Assembly: GCF_003427025.1 (NCBI RefSeq)
Contig: NZ_QVAI01000001.1
Span: forward strand, 558,001-622,000
DNA: 64,000 nucleotides
DNA from: Jiangella endophytica
GTDB taxonomy: Bacteria > Actinomycetota > Actinomycetes > Jiangellales > Jiangellaceae
Direction of reading: 5' to 3'
Part shown: positions 24,133-32,453 of the stretch, in pieces
Layout: each line of letters starts with the position of its first letter
Position numbering within the stretch: position 1 is the stretch's first letter
Translations under genes and position numbers: made by a program
Notes under the pieces: generated by a model
Told to the model about the DNA's origin: nothing
The model's input: only the letters and a program-made list of their open reading frames with translations
Database searches by the model: none

Positions 24133-25153
24133 GGCGGCGGGGGCGGCCGGCCGGGACCAGGGACCCGGCCGGCCGATCCCCGCGGCCTCGCCGCACGAGC
24201 CGCCGCTCGACCCACCGACCGGCCGGGGGCCGGCGGGTGACGTCGCACCCCGCCGGCCCCGACGGCCTCGACGCTCGCCGCTGCCGTACGTGCTGCTGCT
24301 GCCGGCGCTGGCGATCCTGGTCGCCGCGCTCGGCTACCCGCTCTACCGCCAGGCGGTGATGTCGTTCCAGGAGTACGGCCTGGCCCAGCAGTTCGGGCAG
24401 CCGGCGGAGTGGGTCGGCCTGGACAACTACGTCACGCTGGTCACCGACTCGTACCTGTGGACGGTCATCCTCCGGTCGATCGTGTTCTGCTTCGCCAACG
24501 CCGCCATCACGATGGTGATCGGGGTCGCGCTGGCGGTGCTGATGACGGTGATCGGGCGCGGACCGCGGCTGATCCTGCAGATCGGGCTGCTGCTGGCGTG
24601 GGCGATGCCGCACCTCGCGTCGCTGACGGTGTGGCAGTGGCTGTTCGACTCGCAGTACGGCGTCATCAACTGGCTGCTGGTGAACCTCGGGTTCGACCGG
24701 TTCGCCGGGCACTCGTGGCTGATCGACCAGCTGTCGTTCTTCGTCGTCGCGACGGTGATCGTGGTCTGGATGAGCGTGCCGTTCGTCGCGTTCGCCGTCT
24801 ACGCGGGCCTGACGCAGGTGCCCGGCGAGCTGTACGAGGCGGCGGAGATCGACGGCGCGTCGGCGTGGGCACGGTTCCGCGCCGTGACCGTCCCGCTGGT
24901 GAAGCCGGTGCTGCTGATCGTCATGCTGCTGCAGATCATCTGGGACCTGAAGGTGTTCACCCAGATCTTCGTGCTGCAGGACGCCGGCGGCATCACCGCC
25001 CAGACGAACCTCATCGGCACGTACATCTACCGGCTCGGGCTGGGCGAGGGCGAGTTCGGGCTCGCGGCGGCCGCGTCATGGTTCGTGCTGCTGCTGACGG
25101 TCGTGCTGAGCCTGTACTACGTCCGGGTTCTGGTCCGCGAGGAGGAGCTGTGA
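24104..25153 (+). CDS. Sugar ABC transporter permease (MalF-like)
   Basis: A 349-residue inner-membrane permease with six predicted membrane segments from YVLLLPALAILVAALGYPLY onward. The EAA loop, which contacts the ATPase, reads YEAAEIDGASAWARFRAVTVPLV. The N-terminal ~57 residues are Pro/Arg-rich and lie over a strong inverted repeat (24144-24175). ATG 24104, inside the substrate-binding protein gene and preceded by GAGGA, is the only start codon upstream of the first membrane segment, so this odd extension may be real. No ATPase gene is present in the operon; these transporters usually borrow MsiK. Confidence 0.9.
   Translation: MPPSPTSSAKAAGAAGRDQGPGRPIPAASPHEPPLDPPTGRGPAGDVAPRRPRRPRRSPLPYVLLLPALAILVAALGYPLYRQAVMSFQEYGLAQQFGQPAEWVGLDNYVTLVTDSYLWTVILRSIVFCFANAAITMVIGVALAVLMTVIGRGPRLILQIGLLLAWAMPHLASLTVWQWLFDSQYGVINWLLVNLGFDRFAGHSWLIDQLSFFVVATVIVVWMSVPFVAFAVYAGLTQVPGELYEAAEIDGASAWARFRAVTVPLVKPVLLIVMLLQIIWDLKVFTQIFVLQDAGGITAQTNLIGTYIYRLGLGEGEFGLAAAASWFVLLLTVVLSLYYVRVLVREEEL
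24144..24175 (+). promoter_or_regulatory. Intercistronic stem-loop after substrate-binding protein gene
   Basis: CGGCCGGCCGGG (24144-24155) and CCCGGCCGGCCG (24164-24175) form a perfect 12-bp stem with an 8-nt loop, 11 bases after the substrate-binding protein stop. In malEFG-like operons such structures protect or shorten the upstream mRNA so that binding protein is made in excess over permeases. Confidence 0.5.
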
Positions 25154-25983
25154 GTACGCGCACCCGCACGCGGCAGCGGGCGTTCGGCGCGCTGGCCGTC
25201 GTCATCGCGCTGATCTGGATGTTCCCGGTCTACTGGATGCTCAACAGCTCCTTCCTGCCGTACAACCGGATCCGCGCCGCCGAGCCGAGCTTCCTGCCCT
25301 TGAACGGGACGCTGTCGGCGTACGGCCGCGTGTTCGACAGCAACTTCTTCGACACGCTGCGGATCAGCGCGATGGTCACCGGGATCACGGTCGTCGCGGC
25401 CCTGCTGTTCGCGTTCCTGGCCGCGCTGGCGCTGTCGCGGTTCCGGTTCAAGGGCCGGCGCAGCTTCATCCTGGCCGTCCTGATCATCCAGATGATCCCG
25501 GCCGAGGGCCTGTTCATCTCGCAGTTCAAACTGCTGGAGGGCTGGCAGTTGCTGAACAGCGTCATCGGCCTGTCGCTGCTCTACATCGCGGCGGTGGTGC
25601 CGTTCACCATCTGGATGCTGCGCGGGTTCGTCAACGGCGTCCCGCGCGACCTGGAGGAGGCGGCGCTGGTGGACGGCTGCAGCCGGCTGCAGGCGTTCTT
25701 CCGCATCACCTTCCCACTGCTGGCGCCGGGTCTGGTGGCCAGCGGGGTGTACGCGTTCCTGCAGGCCTGGAACGAGTTCACCCTCTCCCTCGTGATCATG
25801 ACAAGACCGGAGAACATGACTCTTCCACTGTGGCTGCGCTCGTTCACGGAGGCGAACCGCGTCAGTGACTGGGCCGGTATCATGGCCGGATCCGTCCTCG
25901 TGGCGGTGCCGGTGATGATCTTCTTCCTGCTCGTCCAGCACCGCATGACCTCGGGTCTGGTGTCCGGGGCGGTGAAGGGCTGA
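25150..25983 (+). CDS. Sugar ABC transporter permease (MalG-like)
   Basis: A 277-residue permease, the partner of the preceding MalF-like protein. It begins with a hydrophobic segment (ALAVVIALIWMFPVYWML), has six predicted membrane spans, and the EAA loop LEEAALVDGCSRLQAFFRITFPLL. The C-terminal LFFL-rich span ends in QHRMTSGLVSGAVKG, typical of MalG-type proteins. GTG 25150 overlaps the upstream stop as GTGA. The two permeases form the membrane channel. Confidence 0.92.
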   Translation: MSTRTRTRQRAFGALAVVIALIWMFPVYWMLNSSFLPYNRIRAAEPSFLPLNGTLSAYGRVFDSNFFDTLRISAMVTGITVVAALLFAFLAALALSRFRFKGRRSFILAVLIIQMIPAEGLFISQFKLLEGWQLLNSVIGLSLLYIAAVVPFTIWMLRGFVNGVPRDLEEAALVDGCSRLQAFFRITFPLLAPGLVASGVYAFLQAWNEFTLSLVIMTRPENMTLPLWLRSFTEANRVSDWAGIMAGSVLVAVPVMIFFLLVQHRMTSGLVSGAVKG

Positions 25984-25984
25984 C

Positions 25985-27463
25985 ATGAACGCGAGTGACC
26001 TGCGAGGCCTCGCCCTCGCCACGCTGTTCCCTGGCTTCCTCGGTGCTCACGAGGTCCCGCCGTGGCTGGCGTCCATGGCGGCCGAGGGTCTCGGCGGCGT
26101 CGTGCTGTTCGGCCGCAACGTCGACCCCGACCGCGGTGACGCCGGAGTGGCCGCCCTCACCGGCGCGCTGCACGCGATCAACCCGGACCTGCTGATCGGC
26201 ATCGACGAGGAGGGCGGCGACGTCACGCGGCTCGACGTCGCGGCCGGGTCCATGCTGCCCGGCAACGCTGCGCTCGGCGCGCTGGACGACCCGGAGGCGA
26301 CGGAGCGGGTGGCGGCCGAGGTGGCCGCGCGGCTGCGGGCCTGTGGCATCGACCTCAACTTCGCGCCCGTCGCCGACGTCGACTCCAACCCGCTGAACCC
26401 GGTCATCGGGGTCCGCTCGTTCGGCTTCGACCCCGACCTCGTCGCGCGGCACGTCGCCGCGTACATCGCGGGGCAGCAGGCGCAGGGTGTCGGCGCCACG
26501 GCCAAGCACTTCCCGGGCCACGGCGGCACCAGCGAGGACAGCCACCTCACGGTGCCGTCCATCGACGACCCGCTGGACGTCATCCAGGCCCGCGACCTGC
26601 CGCCCTTCCGGGCGGCGGTGAAGGCCGACGTCAAGATCGTCATGACGGCGCACATCCGGTTCCCCGCCATCGACGGCGACCGTCCGGCCACGCTCTCGCG
26701 GCCGGTCGTCACGGGCGTGCTGCGCGACGAGCTCGGCTACGACGGCCTGGTCATGACCGACGGCATGGACATGCACGCCATCAGCCAGACCGTCGGCCAC
26801 CCGGAGGGCGCGGTGCTGGCCCTGCTGGCCGGCGTCGACGCGCTGTGCGTGGGTGGCGACACCGTGGACCCCGAGACGCTCGAGTCGATGGTGTCCGCCC
26901 TGGTCGACGCCGTGCGCACCGGACGGCTCCCGGAGGAGCGGCTGGCCGAGGCGGCCGGCCGGGTCCGCGCGCTGCGCCGCTGGGTGCGCGACGCGTCGCC
27001 GTCGCCGGTGCTGCACGGGTCGGCCACCGACGCCGCACGGCGCGCCGTCACCGTCCACGGCGACGTCACGCTCACCGCGCCGCCACTGGTGGTCGAGCTC
27101 GACGACGACCCCACCATCGCCGCCGGTCCCATCCCGTGGGGCATCGGCCGGCACCTGGTCGACCGCGTCCCGGGCACCGTCCTCGCCCGGCTGACGGAGT
27201 CGACGGCCGACCGCGACGCGGTGCTCGCGGCGCTGCCCGAGCGCCGGCTCGTCGTCGGCGTCCGCGGCGTGCGACGGCGCCCGTGGCAGGTCGCGGTCGT
27301 CCAGGCCGCCCGGGCCGCCCGGCCGGACCTCATCGTCGTCGACCACGACGTCAACCCGCTGCCCGAGGTGCTGGGCGAGCACTATCTGCTCACCCACGGC
27401 GCCGCCCGGGTCACGGCGGAGGCCGCGGCCGAGCGGCTGGCCGGGGGGCTGGCCGCGGGCTGA
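25985..27463 (+). CDS. GH3 beta-N-acetylhexosaminidase-like glycosidase
   Basis: A 492-residue cytoplasmic glycoside hydrolase family 3 enzyme without signal peptide. The NagZ-type signature KHFPGHGGTSEDSH (residues 174-187) carries the Asp/His acid-base dyad specific to beta-N-acetylglucosaminidases, and MTDGMDM contains the nucleophile Asp259. IGIDEEGGDVTRL (residues 71-83) is the usual substrate-pocket loop. A C-terminal domain of about 120 residues follows. It starts one base after the permease stop, so it is the last gene of the ROK-controlled operon. It would split imported chitobiose-like or muropeptide sugars. Confidence 0.88.
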   Translation: MNASDLRGLALATLFPGFLGAHEVPPWLASMAAEGLGGVVLFGRNVDPDRGDAGVAALTGALHAINPDLLIGIDEEGGDVTRLDVAAGSMLPGNAALGALDDPEATERVAAEVAARLRACGIDLNFAPVADVDSNPLNPVIGVRSFGFDPDLVARHVAAYIAGQQAQGVGATAKHFPGHGGTSEDSHLTVPSIDDPLDVIQARDLPPFRAAVKADVKIVMTAHIRFPAIDGDRPATLSRPVVTGVLRDELGYDGLVMTDGMDMHAISQTVGHPEGAVLALLAGVDALCVGGDTVDPETLESMVSALVDAVRTGRLPEERLAEAAGRVRALRRWVRDASPSPVLHGSATDAARRAVTVHGDVTLTAPPLVVELDDDPTIAAGPIPWGIGRHLVDRVPGTVLARLTESTADRDAVLAALPERRLVVGVRGVRRRPWQVAVVQAARAARPDLIVVDHDVNPLPEVLGEHYLLTHGAARVTAEAAAERLAGGLAAG

Positions 27464-27538
27464 AATCGGGCCGCCGCCTCGCCCCGTCACCCCCGTCATC
27501 CGGCCGTACGGTGGTGCTGAGGCCCTGGGGGAAACGGG

Positions 27539-29275
27539 GTGGGACCCATGGCGCAGACCACGCACACCACGGCGGCCGGGACGGCGGACGGCCAACGGCG
27601 GCTCAACGGCCCGCAGACGACCGGCAGGGAGTACCGCAACCTCTCCGAGGCGACCCATCACATGGTGGGCCAGCGCGATGTGGGCATACCGATGCGCGAC
27701 GGCACGGTCCTGCTGGCCGACGTCCGCCGGCCGGCCGCCGGCGGGCGGTTCCCGGCGCTGCTGGCGGCGGCACCGTACCCGCGCCAGCTCCAGGACCTCG
27801 GCGCGCCGGCGGGCGTGATCGAGGCCGGCGCCAGTGACTTCTGGGTGCCGCGCGGGTACGTCCACGTCATCGCCAACCTGCGCGGCACCGTGGGCTCGGG
27901 CGGCACCTGGGGCATCTTCGACGACCAGGAACGCCGCGACCTGTACGACCTGGTCGAGTGGGTCGCGGCGCAACCCTGGTGCGACGGCACCGTCGGCATG
28001 ATCGGCATCAGCTACTACGCGATGACCCAGCTGGCCGCCGCGAGCCAGCGGCCGCCGCACCTGAAGGCCGTGTTCCCGTTCGACGTCACCGTGTCGCTGT
28101 GGGACGCGGCCTACCACCACGGGCTGTTCAGCAACGCGTTCATCACCCCGTGGCTGCGGACGCTCGGCGTGCTCTCGGCCCACGGCGACGCCGTGTATCG
28201 CGGCCCGGTGGCCGACCTGCTGCGCCGGGTGTTCGCCGCCCCCTCCGTCCACCGCCGGTTCGCCGACACCGGCGGTGAGACCGTCGTGCGAACGCTGCGC
28301 GCGGCCGCCCGACTGCCGTACCCCGACCACCCGTGGAACGACCTCTTGAACTCCATCGCGGTCGACCATCCGACGCGCGACGAGTGGTGGGACGAGCGCG
28401 ACGTGGCCCCGTTGCTCGCCGACGTCGACATCCCCGTCTACCTCGGCTCGGAGTGGACCAACGTGCCGCTGCACCTGCCCGGCGCCTTCGCCGCGTGGGA
28501 CGCGCTGGCCGCGAACCCGAACGTCCGCATGGGCATCCTCGGCGAGCACGGGCTGCCGTGGCCCTGGGAGAGCATGCACGTCGAGGCACTGGCCTGGTTC
28601 GACCAGTGGCTCAAGGACCGCGACACCGGCACCCTGGAGGGCCCGCCGATCCGGTACTGGCTGCCCGGCGCCGACGAGTGGCACACCAGCGACGTCTGGC
28701 CGCCCGTCGCCGACCCCACCGAACTGGCGCTCAACGCGGACGGCACCCTGGGCGGCAGCGAGCGCCCCGGCGACCGTCTGTACGCCACCCCCGATCGGAC
28801 CGGGCCCGGTGTGCCGGACGTCCTCGCCTGGACCTCCGGGCCGCTGAGCACCGACGTCGACCTGGTCGGCCACGGCGAGCTGCAGCTCTCGGCGTCCAGC
28901 AGCGCCACCGACACCGCGTGGATCGCGCTGCTGCAGGACGTCGCGCCGGACGGCACCGCCACCGATGTCACCCAGGGCTGGCTGCGCGCCGGCCTGCGCG
29001 AGGTCGACGACGCGGCCAGCACGCTCGGCCGGCCGGTGCTGCCACAACGCCACGTCGATCCCGTGCCGCCGGGCGAGTCCGTCCGCTACCGGATCCCGCT
29101 GGTCGCGGGCGCTCGCCGGTTCGCCCGAGGCCACCGCATCCGGCTCGCTCTGACCAGCGACGACACCAGCCGGAACGCTCACGCCATGCTGAAGTTCACC
29201 CACACGCCGGTCGGCACCGGCACGGTCAACACGGTGCACTCGACGTCCCGGCTGCTGGTGCCGGTCCTGCGCTAG
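27539..29275 (+). CDS. CocE/NonD family hydrolase (X-Pro dipeptidyl-peptidase-like)
   Basis: A 578-residue alpha/beta hydrolase of the CocE/X-prolyl dipeptidyl-peptidase S15 family. The start of the hydrolase domain is DVGIPMRDGTVLLADVRRP; the nucleophile is Ser158 in GMIGISYYAMTQ. The C-terminal jelly-roll domain (GPLSTDVDLVGHGELQLSAS to IPLVAGARRFARGHRIRLALTSDD) is typical. Members hydrolyse esters or X-Pro peptides; the real substrate is unknown. No signal peptide is visible. Either GTG 27539 or ATG 27548 could be the start; both have G-rich Shine-Dalgarno-like sequence. A TACGGT element lies at about 27507. Confidence 0.85.
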   Translation: MGPMAQTTHTTAAGTADGQRRLNGPQTTGREYRNLSEATHHMVGQRDVGIPMRDGTVLLADVRRPAAGGRFPALLAAAPYPRQLQDLGAPAGVIEAGASDFWVPRGYVHVIANLRGTVGSGGTWGIFDDQERRDLYDLVEWVAAQPWCDGTVGMIGISYYAMTQLAAASQRPPHLKAVFPFDVTVSLWDAAYHHGLFSNAFITPWLRTLGVLSAHGDAVYRGPVADLLRRVFAAPSVHRRFADTGGETVVRTLRAAARLPYPDHPWNDLLNSIAVDHPTRDEWWDERDVAPLLADVDIPVYLGSEWTNVPLHLPGAFAAWDALAANPNVRMGILGEHGLPWPWESMHVEALAWFDQWLKDRDTGTLEGPPIRYWLPGADEWHTSDVWPPVADPTELALNADGTLGGSERPGDRLYATPDRTGPGVPDVLAWTSGPLSTDVDLVGHGELQLSASSSATDTAWIALLQDVAPDGTATDVTQGWLRAGLREVDDAASTLGRPVLPQRHVDPVPPGESVRYRIPLVAGARRFARGHRIRLALTSDDTSRNAHAMLKFTHTPVGTGTVNTVHSTSRLLVPVLR

Positions 29276-29378
29276 CGCGCAACCGGGCAGGGCGGTAGCT
29301 CTCCGGTGGTAACGCCGGACGCACCGTTCCCTCCTGCGGGGGAGGCCGGGCGCCGGCGCGGACCGGAAGATCGTCGGT

Positions 29379-30296
29379 ATGACGACAGTGCGCACCCGCC
29401 CAGGTCCGGTCCGGCCTCGTCAACTGGCCGGCGACGTCCTCGCCATCGGCCGGCCGTGGTTCTGGTTCGTCTCGCTGGTGCCGTACTACCTGGGCGTCGT
29501 GCTGGCGACCCGGCAGCTGGTCCCGCCGGTGGCGGACTGGCCGGTGCTGGCGCTCGGCGCGGTGGTGATCGGGCCACTGGTGTGGATCTCGGTGCTGGCC
29601 GTCAACGACGCGCACGACCTGCGCGGCGACCGGCTGAACCCGCGCAAGGCCGGGTCGCCGCTGGTCGGCGGCCGATTGACGCCCGTCGCGGCGCAGGTGA
29701 TCGCGCTGGTGGCCGGTGCGCTCGCGGTGGCGGCGGCGCTGTTCGCGGGGCCGCTGTTCGCGCTCGGGACGGCGATCGTGCTGCTGGTCGGCTGGGCGTA
29801 CAGCGCGCCGCCGCTGCGGCTCAAGGCCCGCCCGGGCTTCGACGTCGCCGTCAACGCGCTGGCCATCGGCGCCGCGGGGCAGCTGGCCGGGTGGTCGCTG
29901 CTGCAGCCGCTGTCGGAGTTCCCGTGGCCGATGGCCGTGCTCGGGACGCTGGTCGGCGCCGCGCTCTACGTCCCGACGACGCTGGCCGACCTGGAGGCGG
30001 ACCGGATCAGCGGCTATACGACGGTCGCGGTGCGGCTCGGGCCGCGGCGGGCGTACCTGCTGGGACTGGCGCTGTGGCTGGCGGCCGGACTGCTGTCGCT
30101 GGTCATGTCGGCCGCGGACGTGGTGATCCCGCGGTCGATGCTGCCGATGGAGATCGTGCTGGTGCCGCTGCTGGTGATCGCCTACCGGCGGCTGGTCCGG
30201 GCCGAGCGCACCTTCCGCGGCATCGTCGCCGTGGCCGTCCTGTTCCTGGTGCCGAGCCTGACGTTCGTCCTCACCTACACCGGCACCGTCTCATGA
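29379..30296 (+). CDS. UbiA-family prenyltransferase
   Basis: A 305-residue integral membrane protein with about nine hydrophobic segments. The first Asp-rich motif NDAHDLRGDRLN (residues 76-87; NDxxDxxxD) and the second, DLEADRISGY, bind the prenyl diphosphate through Mg ions. The family attaches isoprenoid chains to aromatic or sugar-like acceptors (quinones, chlorophyll, decaprenyl-phosphoribose). The acceptor here is unknown, and no adjacent quinone or terpenoid genes help. The stop codon is part of the left arm of a perfect 15-bp inverted repeat that separates it from the convergent gene. Confidence 0.88.
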   Translation: MTTVRTRPGPVRPRQLAGDVLAIGRPWFWFVSLVPYYLGVVLATRQLVPPVADWPVLALGAVVIGPLVWISVLAVNDAHDLRGDRLNPRKAGSPLVGGRLTPVAAQVIALVAGALAVAAALFAGPLFALGTAIVLLVGWAYSAPPLRLKARPGFDVAVNALAIGAAGQLAGWSLLQPLSEFPWPMAVLGTLVGAALYVPTTLADLEADRISGYTTVAVRLGPRRAYLLGLALWLAAGLLSLVMSAADVVIPRSMLPMEIVLVPLLVIAYRRLVRAERTFRGIVAVAVLFLVPSLTFVLTYTGTVS

Positions 30297-30343
30297 TCAT
30301 CAAGGATCCGCTGCGTCATCACCCCACCGATCCTTGATGATCA
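30294..30343. terminator. Perfect 15-bp inverted repeat between convergent genes
   Basis: TGATCATCAAGGATC (30294-30308) and GATCCTTGATGATCA (30329-30343) form a perfect 15-bp stem around 20 nt. The left arm contains the UbiA stop codon and the right arm lies in the 3' end of the DUF559-type gene. It can serve as a two-way terminator. The same 15-mer recurs at 31377-31391 and, with one change, at 63123-63137, so it is also a dispersed repeat. Confidence 0.65.
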
Positions 30344-31278
30344 AGGGCGCGGCAGGACAGCCCGCACGACCGCGGGTGGCCGGGCCAACCGCGGGCTCTG
30401 AGCACGCGCGCCTGCTCCTCGGCGACGCCGCAGGGGTCGCCGAAGACGTCGGCGTGGCCGTAGCGCAGGGTGGCGTGGCCGTCGACGGTCGCGTGGTTGT
30501 CGCGACGGCGGTCGCGGAAGCGGCCTTCGCCGGTGTGGCCGATGCGTCCGTCGAGTTCGACTCGGACTCGGTAGGGCTGGTAGTCGACGTCGATCCAGGC
30601 GACGCGGGTGCCGGCGACGCGGCGTTGCCGGCATCCGGCCGGGAGGCCGTGGGCGCGCTCGACGCGACGCAGGTGGCGTAGCTCCAGGGGCGACTGCGCG
30701 CCGTGGGCGACGTCGGCGAGCATGGCCTCGATCAGGGGGCGCCAGCGGATCTTCTTGCGCCGTGCGAGCGCGTCGGCGAGCCGGTCGGGGGTGGTGAGGC
30801 GACGTTGGCAGGCGGCGGTCACCCATCCCTCGGCGTCGCGCGCCTGCGGGGCGACGTCGACGAGGTCGAGCACGGTCTCGTCGAGCCGGGTGCGGGGTGG
30901 GTTCTTGGACGGGTGCCGGGTCCGTGGCAACCGGTGGGCGAAGTGCACCCGGACCCCGTCGATGCGGGGCTCCACGTACCGGTCGGCGGGCACGGTCACG
31001 TGGATGACCGGCCCGGCGTCGTCGCACAAGCCGTCGAGGAACGCCGCCGTCCCATGGCTGGCCGCCGCGCCTGGGCCAGCCCTCAGGATCGCGGCCCACA
31101 CCTGCGCCGCGTAGGGCAGCGGCCCGGTGAACGTCGCATACACACCGGCGTGCACGCGCCGCCAACGTCCGGATCGCACCGACCACAGCAGTGCGTCGAC
31201 CGTCACGCCGGCGGCCAGTACCTGGGCGCGACTGATGACGCCGTGCTGGAGCGCGGCCAGCTGATCGAGATCGGACAC
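30319..31278 (-). CDS. AbiEi-type N-terminal domain plus DUF559-like C-terminal domain protein (second copy)
   Basis: A 319-residue protein of the same architecture as that at 5073-6137. The N terminus LDQLAALQHGVISRAQVLAAGV is an AbiEi-like winged helix; TFTGPLPYAAQVWAAILRAGPGAAASHGTAAFL follows. The C-terminal DUF559 fold contains SPLELRHLRRVERAHGLP, VAWIDVDYQPYRVRVELDG (acidic candidates) and RRRDNHATVDGHATLRYG. GTG 31278 is preferred over TTG 31338 because the GTCCACAGATCG box then lies 46 nt upstream, as in the first copy (47 nt). The gene is bracketed on both sides by the GATCCTTGATGATCA palindrome, as if it were a transferable cassette. Function is unproven; no toxin partner is adjacent. 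Confidence 0.72.
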   Translation of the reverse strand: MSDLDQLAALQHGVISRAQVLAAGVTVDALLWSVRSGRWRRVHAGVYATFTGPLPYAAQVWAAILRAGPGAAASHGTAAFLDGLCDDAGPVIHVTVPADRYVEPRIDGVRVHFAHRLPRTRHPSKNPPRTRLDETVLDLVDVAPQARDAEGWVTAACQRRLTTPDRLADALARRKKIRWRPLIEAMLADVAHGAQSPLELRHLRRVERAHGLPAGCRQRRVAGTRVAWIDVDYQPYRVRVELDGRIGHTGEGRFRDRRRDNHATVDGHATLRYGHADVFGDPCGVAEEQARVLRARGWPGHPRSCGLSCRALDHQGSVG

Positions 31279-31324
31279 CCGTCCAGCCTGGTCGGGCGAC
31301 GGTGGCTGTGCCAGACCCCGTGCG

Positions 31325-31336
31325 CGATCTGTGGAC
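31325..31336 (-). promoter_or_regulatory. GTCCACAGATCG box upstream of second DUF559-type gene
   Basis: The minus strand reads GTCCACAGATCG, identical to 5014-5025 and at almost the same distance (46 against 47 nt) from the start codon. TTGACA lies a little further upstream on the same strand (31345-31350). Confidence 0.5.
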
Positions 31337-31348
31337 AACGGTCACTGT

Positions 31349-31391
31349 CAAGGATCCGTGGCGTCACCACGCTATTGATCCTTGATGATCA
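31349..31391. terminator. Hairpin and palindromic repeat between aldo-keto reductase and DUF559-type genes
   Basis: CAAGGATC (31349-31356) pairs with GATCCTTG (31377-31384), with an inner GTGG/CCAC pair. The right arm extends as GATCCTTGATGATCA, the same 15-mer as at 30329-30343. It lies just after the aldo-keto reductase stop (31389-31391, minus strand) and can terminate that transcript. Confidence 0.55.
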
Positions 31392-32363
31392 TGGTGTGAC
31401 CTGTGCCGAGACGGCGGCGAGGCGGTCCAGCTCGGCGACGCTGAGCCGCAGGGCCATGGCGCCGGCGCTCTCCTCGGCGTGCCGCGGCTTCGACGCTCCC
31501 GGGATCGCGACGACGGTGTCGCCGTAGTAGCTGGTCAGCCACGCCAGCGCGACCTGGCTCGGCGTCGCGCCGTGTGCGGCGGCGAGGGTGCGCAGCTCGT
31601 CGATCAGCGGCGCCGTGCGGGTGAGCGTCGCGGGGGAGAACCCGGCCAGTCGCCGCCGGATCCGTCGCACGTCGCGGAACTGCCCGGGATCGTCGTGGAA
31701 CCGGCCGGTGAGCAGCCCGGTGTGCAGCGGCGCCATCGCGATGAGCGTCACCCCGAGCCGCCGGGCGGTGTCGAGGACGCCGTCGCGCTCGATGCGCCGC
31801 TCCAGCAGGCTGGCCTGGACCTGGTTGGACGCGAGCGGGATGCCGTAGCCCGCGAGGACGGCGTGGGCGCGCTCCAGCTGTGCGGCGGAGAAGTTGCTGA
31901 CGCCGACCGCGCCGATGCGCCGCTGCCGGTGCAGGTCGGCCATGGCGCGGACCTGGGCGGCGATCGAGGAGAAGCCGCCGTGCGGCATGTGGATCTGGTG
32001 CAGGCCGAGCGGGTAGCCCTGCAGTGCCTCCAGCCGGTCGCCGATGGTGCGTCCGATGCTCGCCGCGGTGCGGAACCACGGGGTCCACTTGCTGGCGATG
32101 ACGACGTCGTCCCCGCCCACGCCGAGGCTGCGCAGCGCCGTCGTCAGAGTCCGCTCGGAGTGCCCCCTGCCGTACATCTCGGCGGTGTCGAACCAGGTCA
32201 CGCCGCCGTCGAGCGCGGTGCGGACGATCGCCGTGGCGGCGGTCTGGTCGAGCGTCGCGTAGTAGCGGTTCGCGAGTCCGGGGCCGCCGAACGGCAGGCA
32301 GCCCAGCCCGATCGGGGTGATCTCGAGGTCGGTGCGGCCGAGCCGCCGGGTCGTCGTGGTCAT
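31389..32363 (-). CDS. Aldo/keto reductase
   Basis: A 324-residue TIM-barrel oxidoreductase. LGRTDLEITPIGLGCLPFGG opens the barrel; WFDTAEMYGRGHSE carries the catalytic Asp and Tyr; VIASKW holds the Lys; HQIHMPHG the His position; GVSNFSAAQLE and the late VVAIPGASKPRHAEES bind NADP(H). The substrate is unknown, an aldehyde or keto compound. It is divergent from a TetR gene, with palindromic TGAGA/TCTCA elements between them, so it is probably the target of that repressor. ATG 32363 has GGGAG 9 nt upstream. Confidence 0.9.
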   Translation of the reverse strand: MTTTTRRLGRTDLEITPIGLGCLPFGGPGLANRYYATLDQTAATAIVRTALDGGVTWFDTAEMYGRGHSERTLTTALRSLGVGGDDVVIASKWTPWFRTAASIGRTIGDRLEALQGYPLGLHQIHMPHGGFSSIAAQVRAMADLHRQRRIGAVGVSNFSAAQLERAHAVLAGYGIPLASNQVQASLLERRIERDGVLDTARRLGVTLIAMAPLHTGLLTGRFHDDPGQFRDVRRIRRRLAGFSPATLTRTAPLIDELRTLAAAHGATPSQVALAWLTSYYGDTVVAIPGASKPRHAEESAGAMALRLSVAELDRLAAVSAQVTP

Positions 32364-32385
32364 GCGAGAAGCTCCCGTCTGATGA

Positions 32386-32432
32386 TGAGACATCACTATC
32401 TCAACACGAGGCGTGGCAATCTCGCAATGAGA
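32386..32432. promoter_or_regulatory. TetR operator elements between aldo-keto reductase and TetR genes
   Basis: TGAGACATCACTATCTCA (32386-32403) is a TGAGA-N8-TCTCA palindrome. TCTC-N5-GAGA (32420-32432) follows, and the 10-mer ATGAGACATC occurs twice, in the first element and from 32427. The pair covers the region in front of both divergent genes. Confidence 0.5.
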
Positions 32433-32453
32433 CATCGCCCGTAGGATGGCGCT

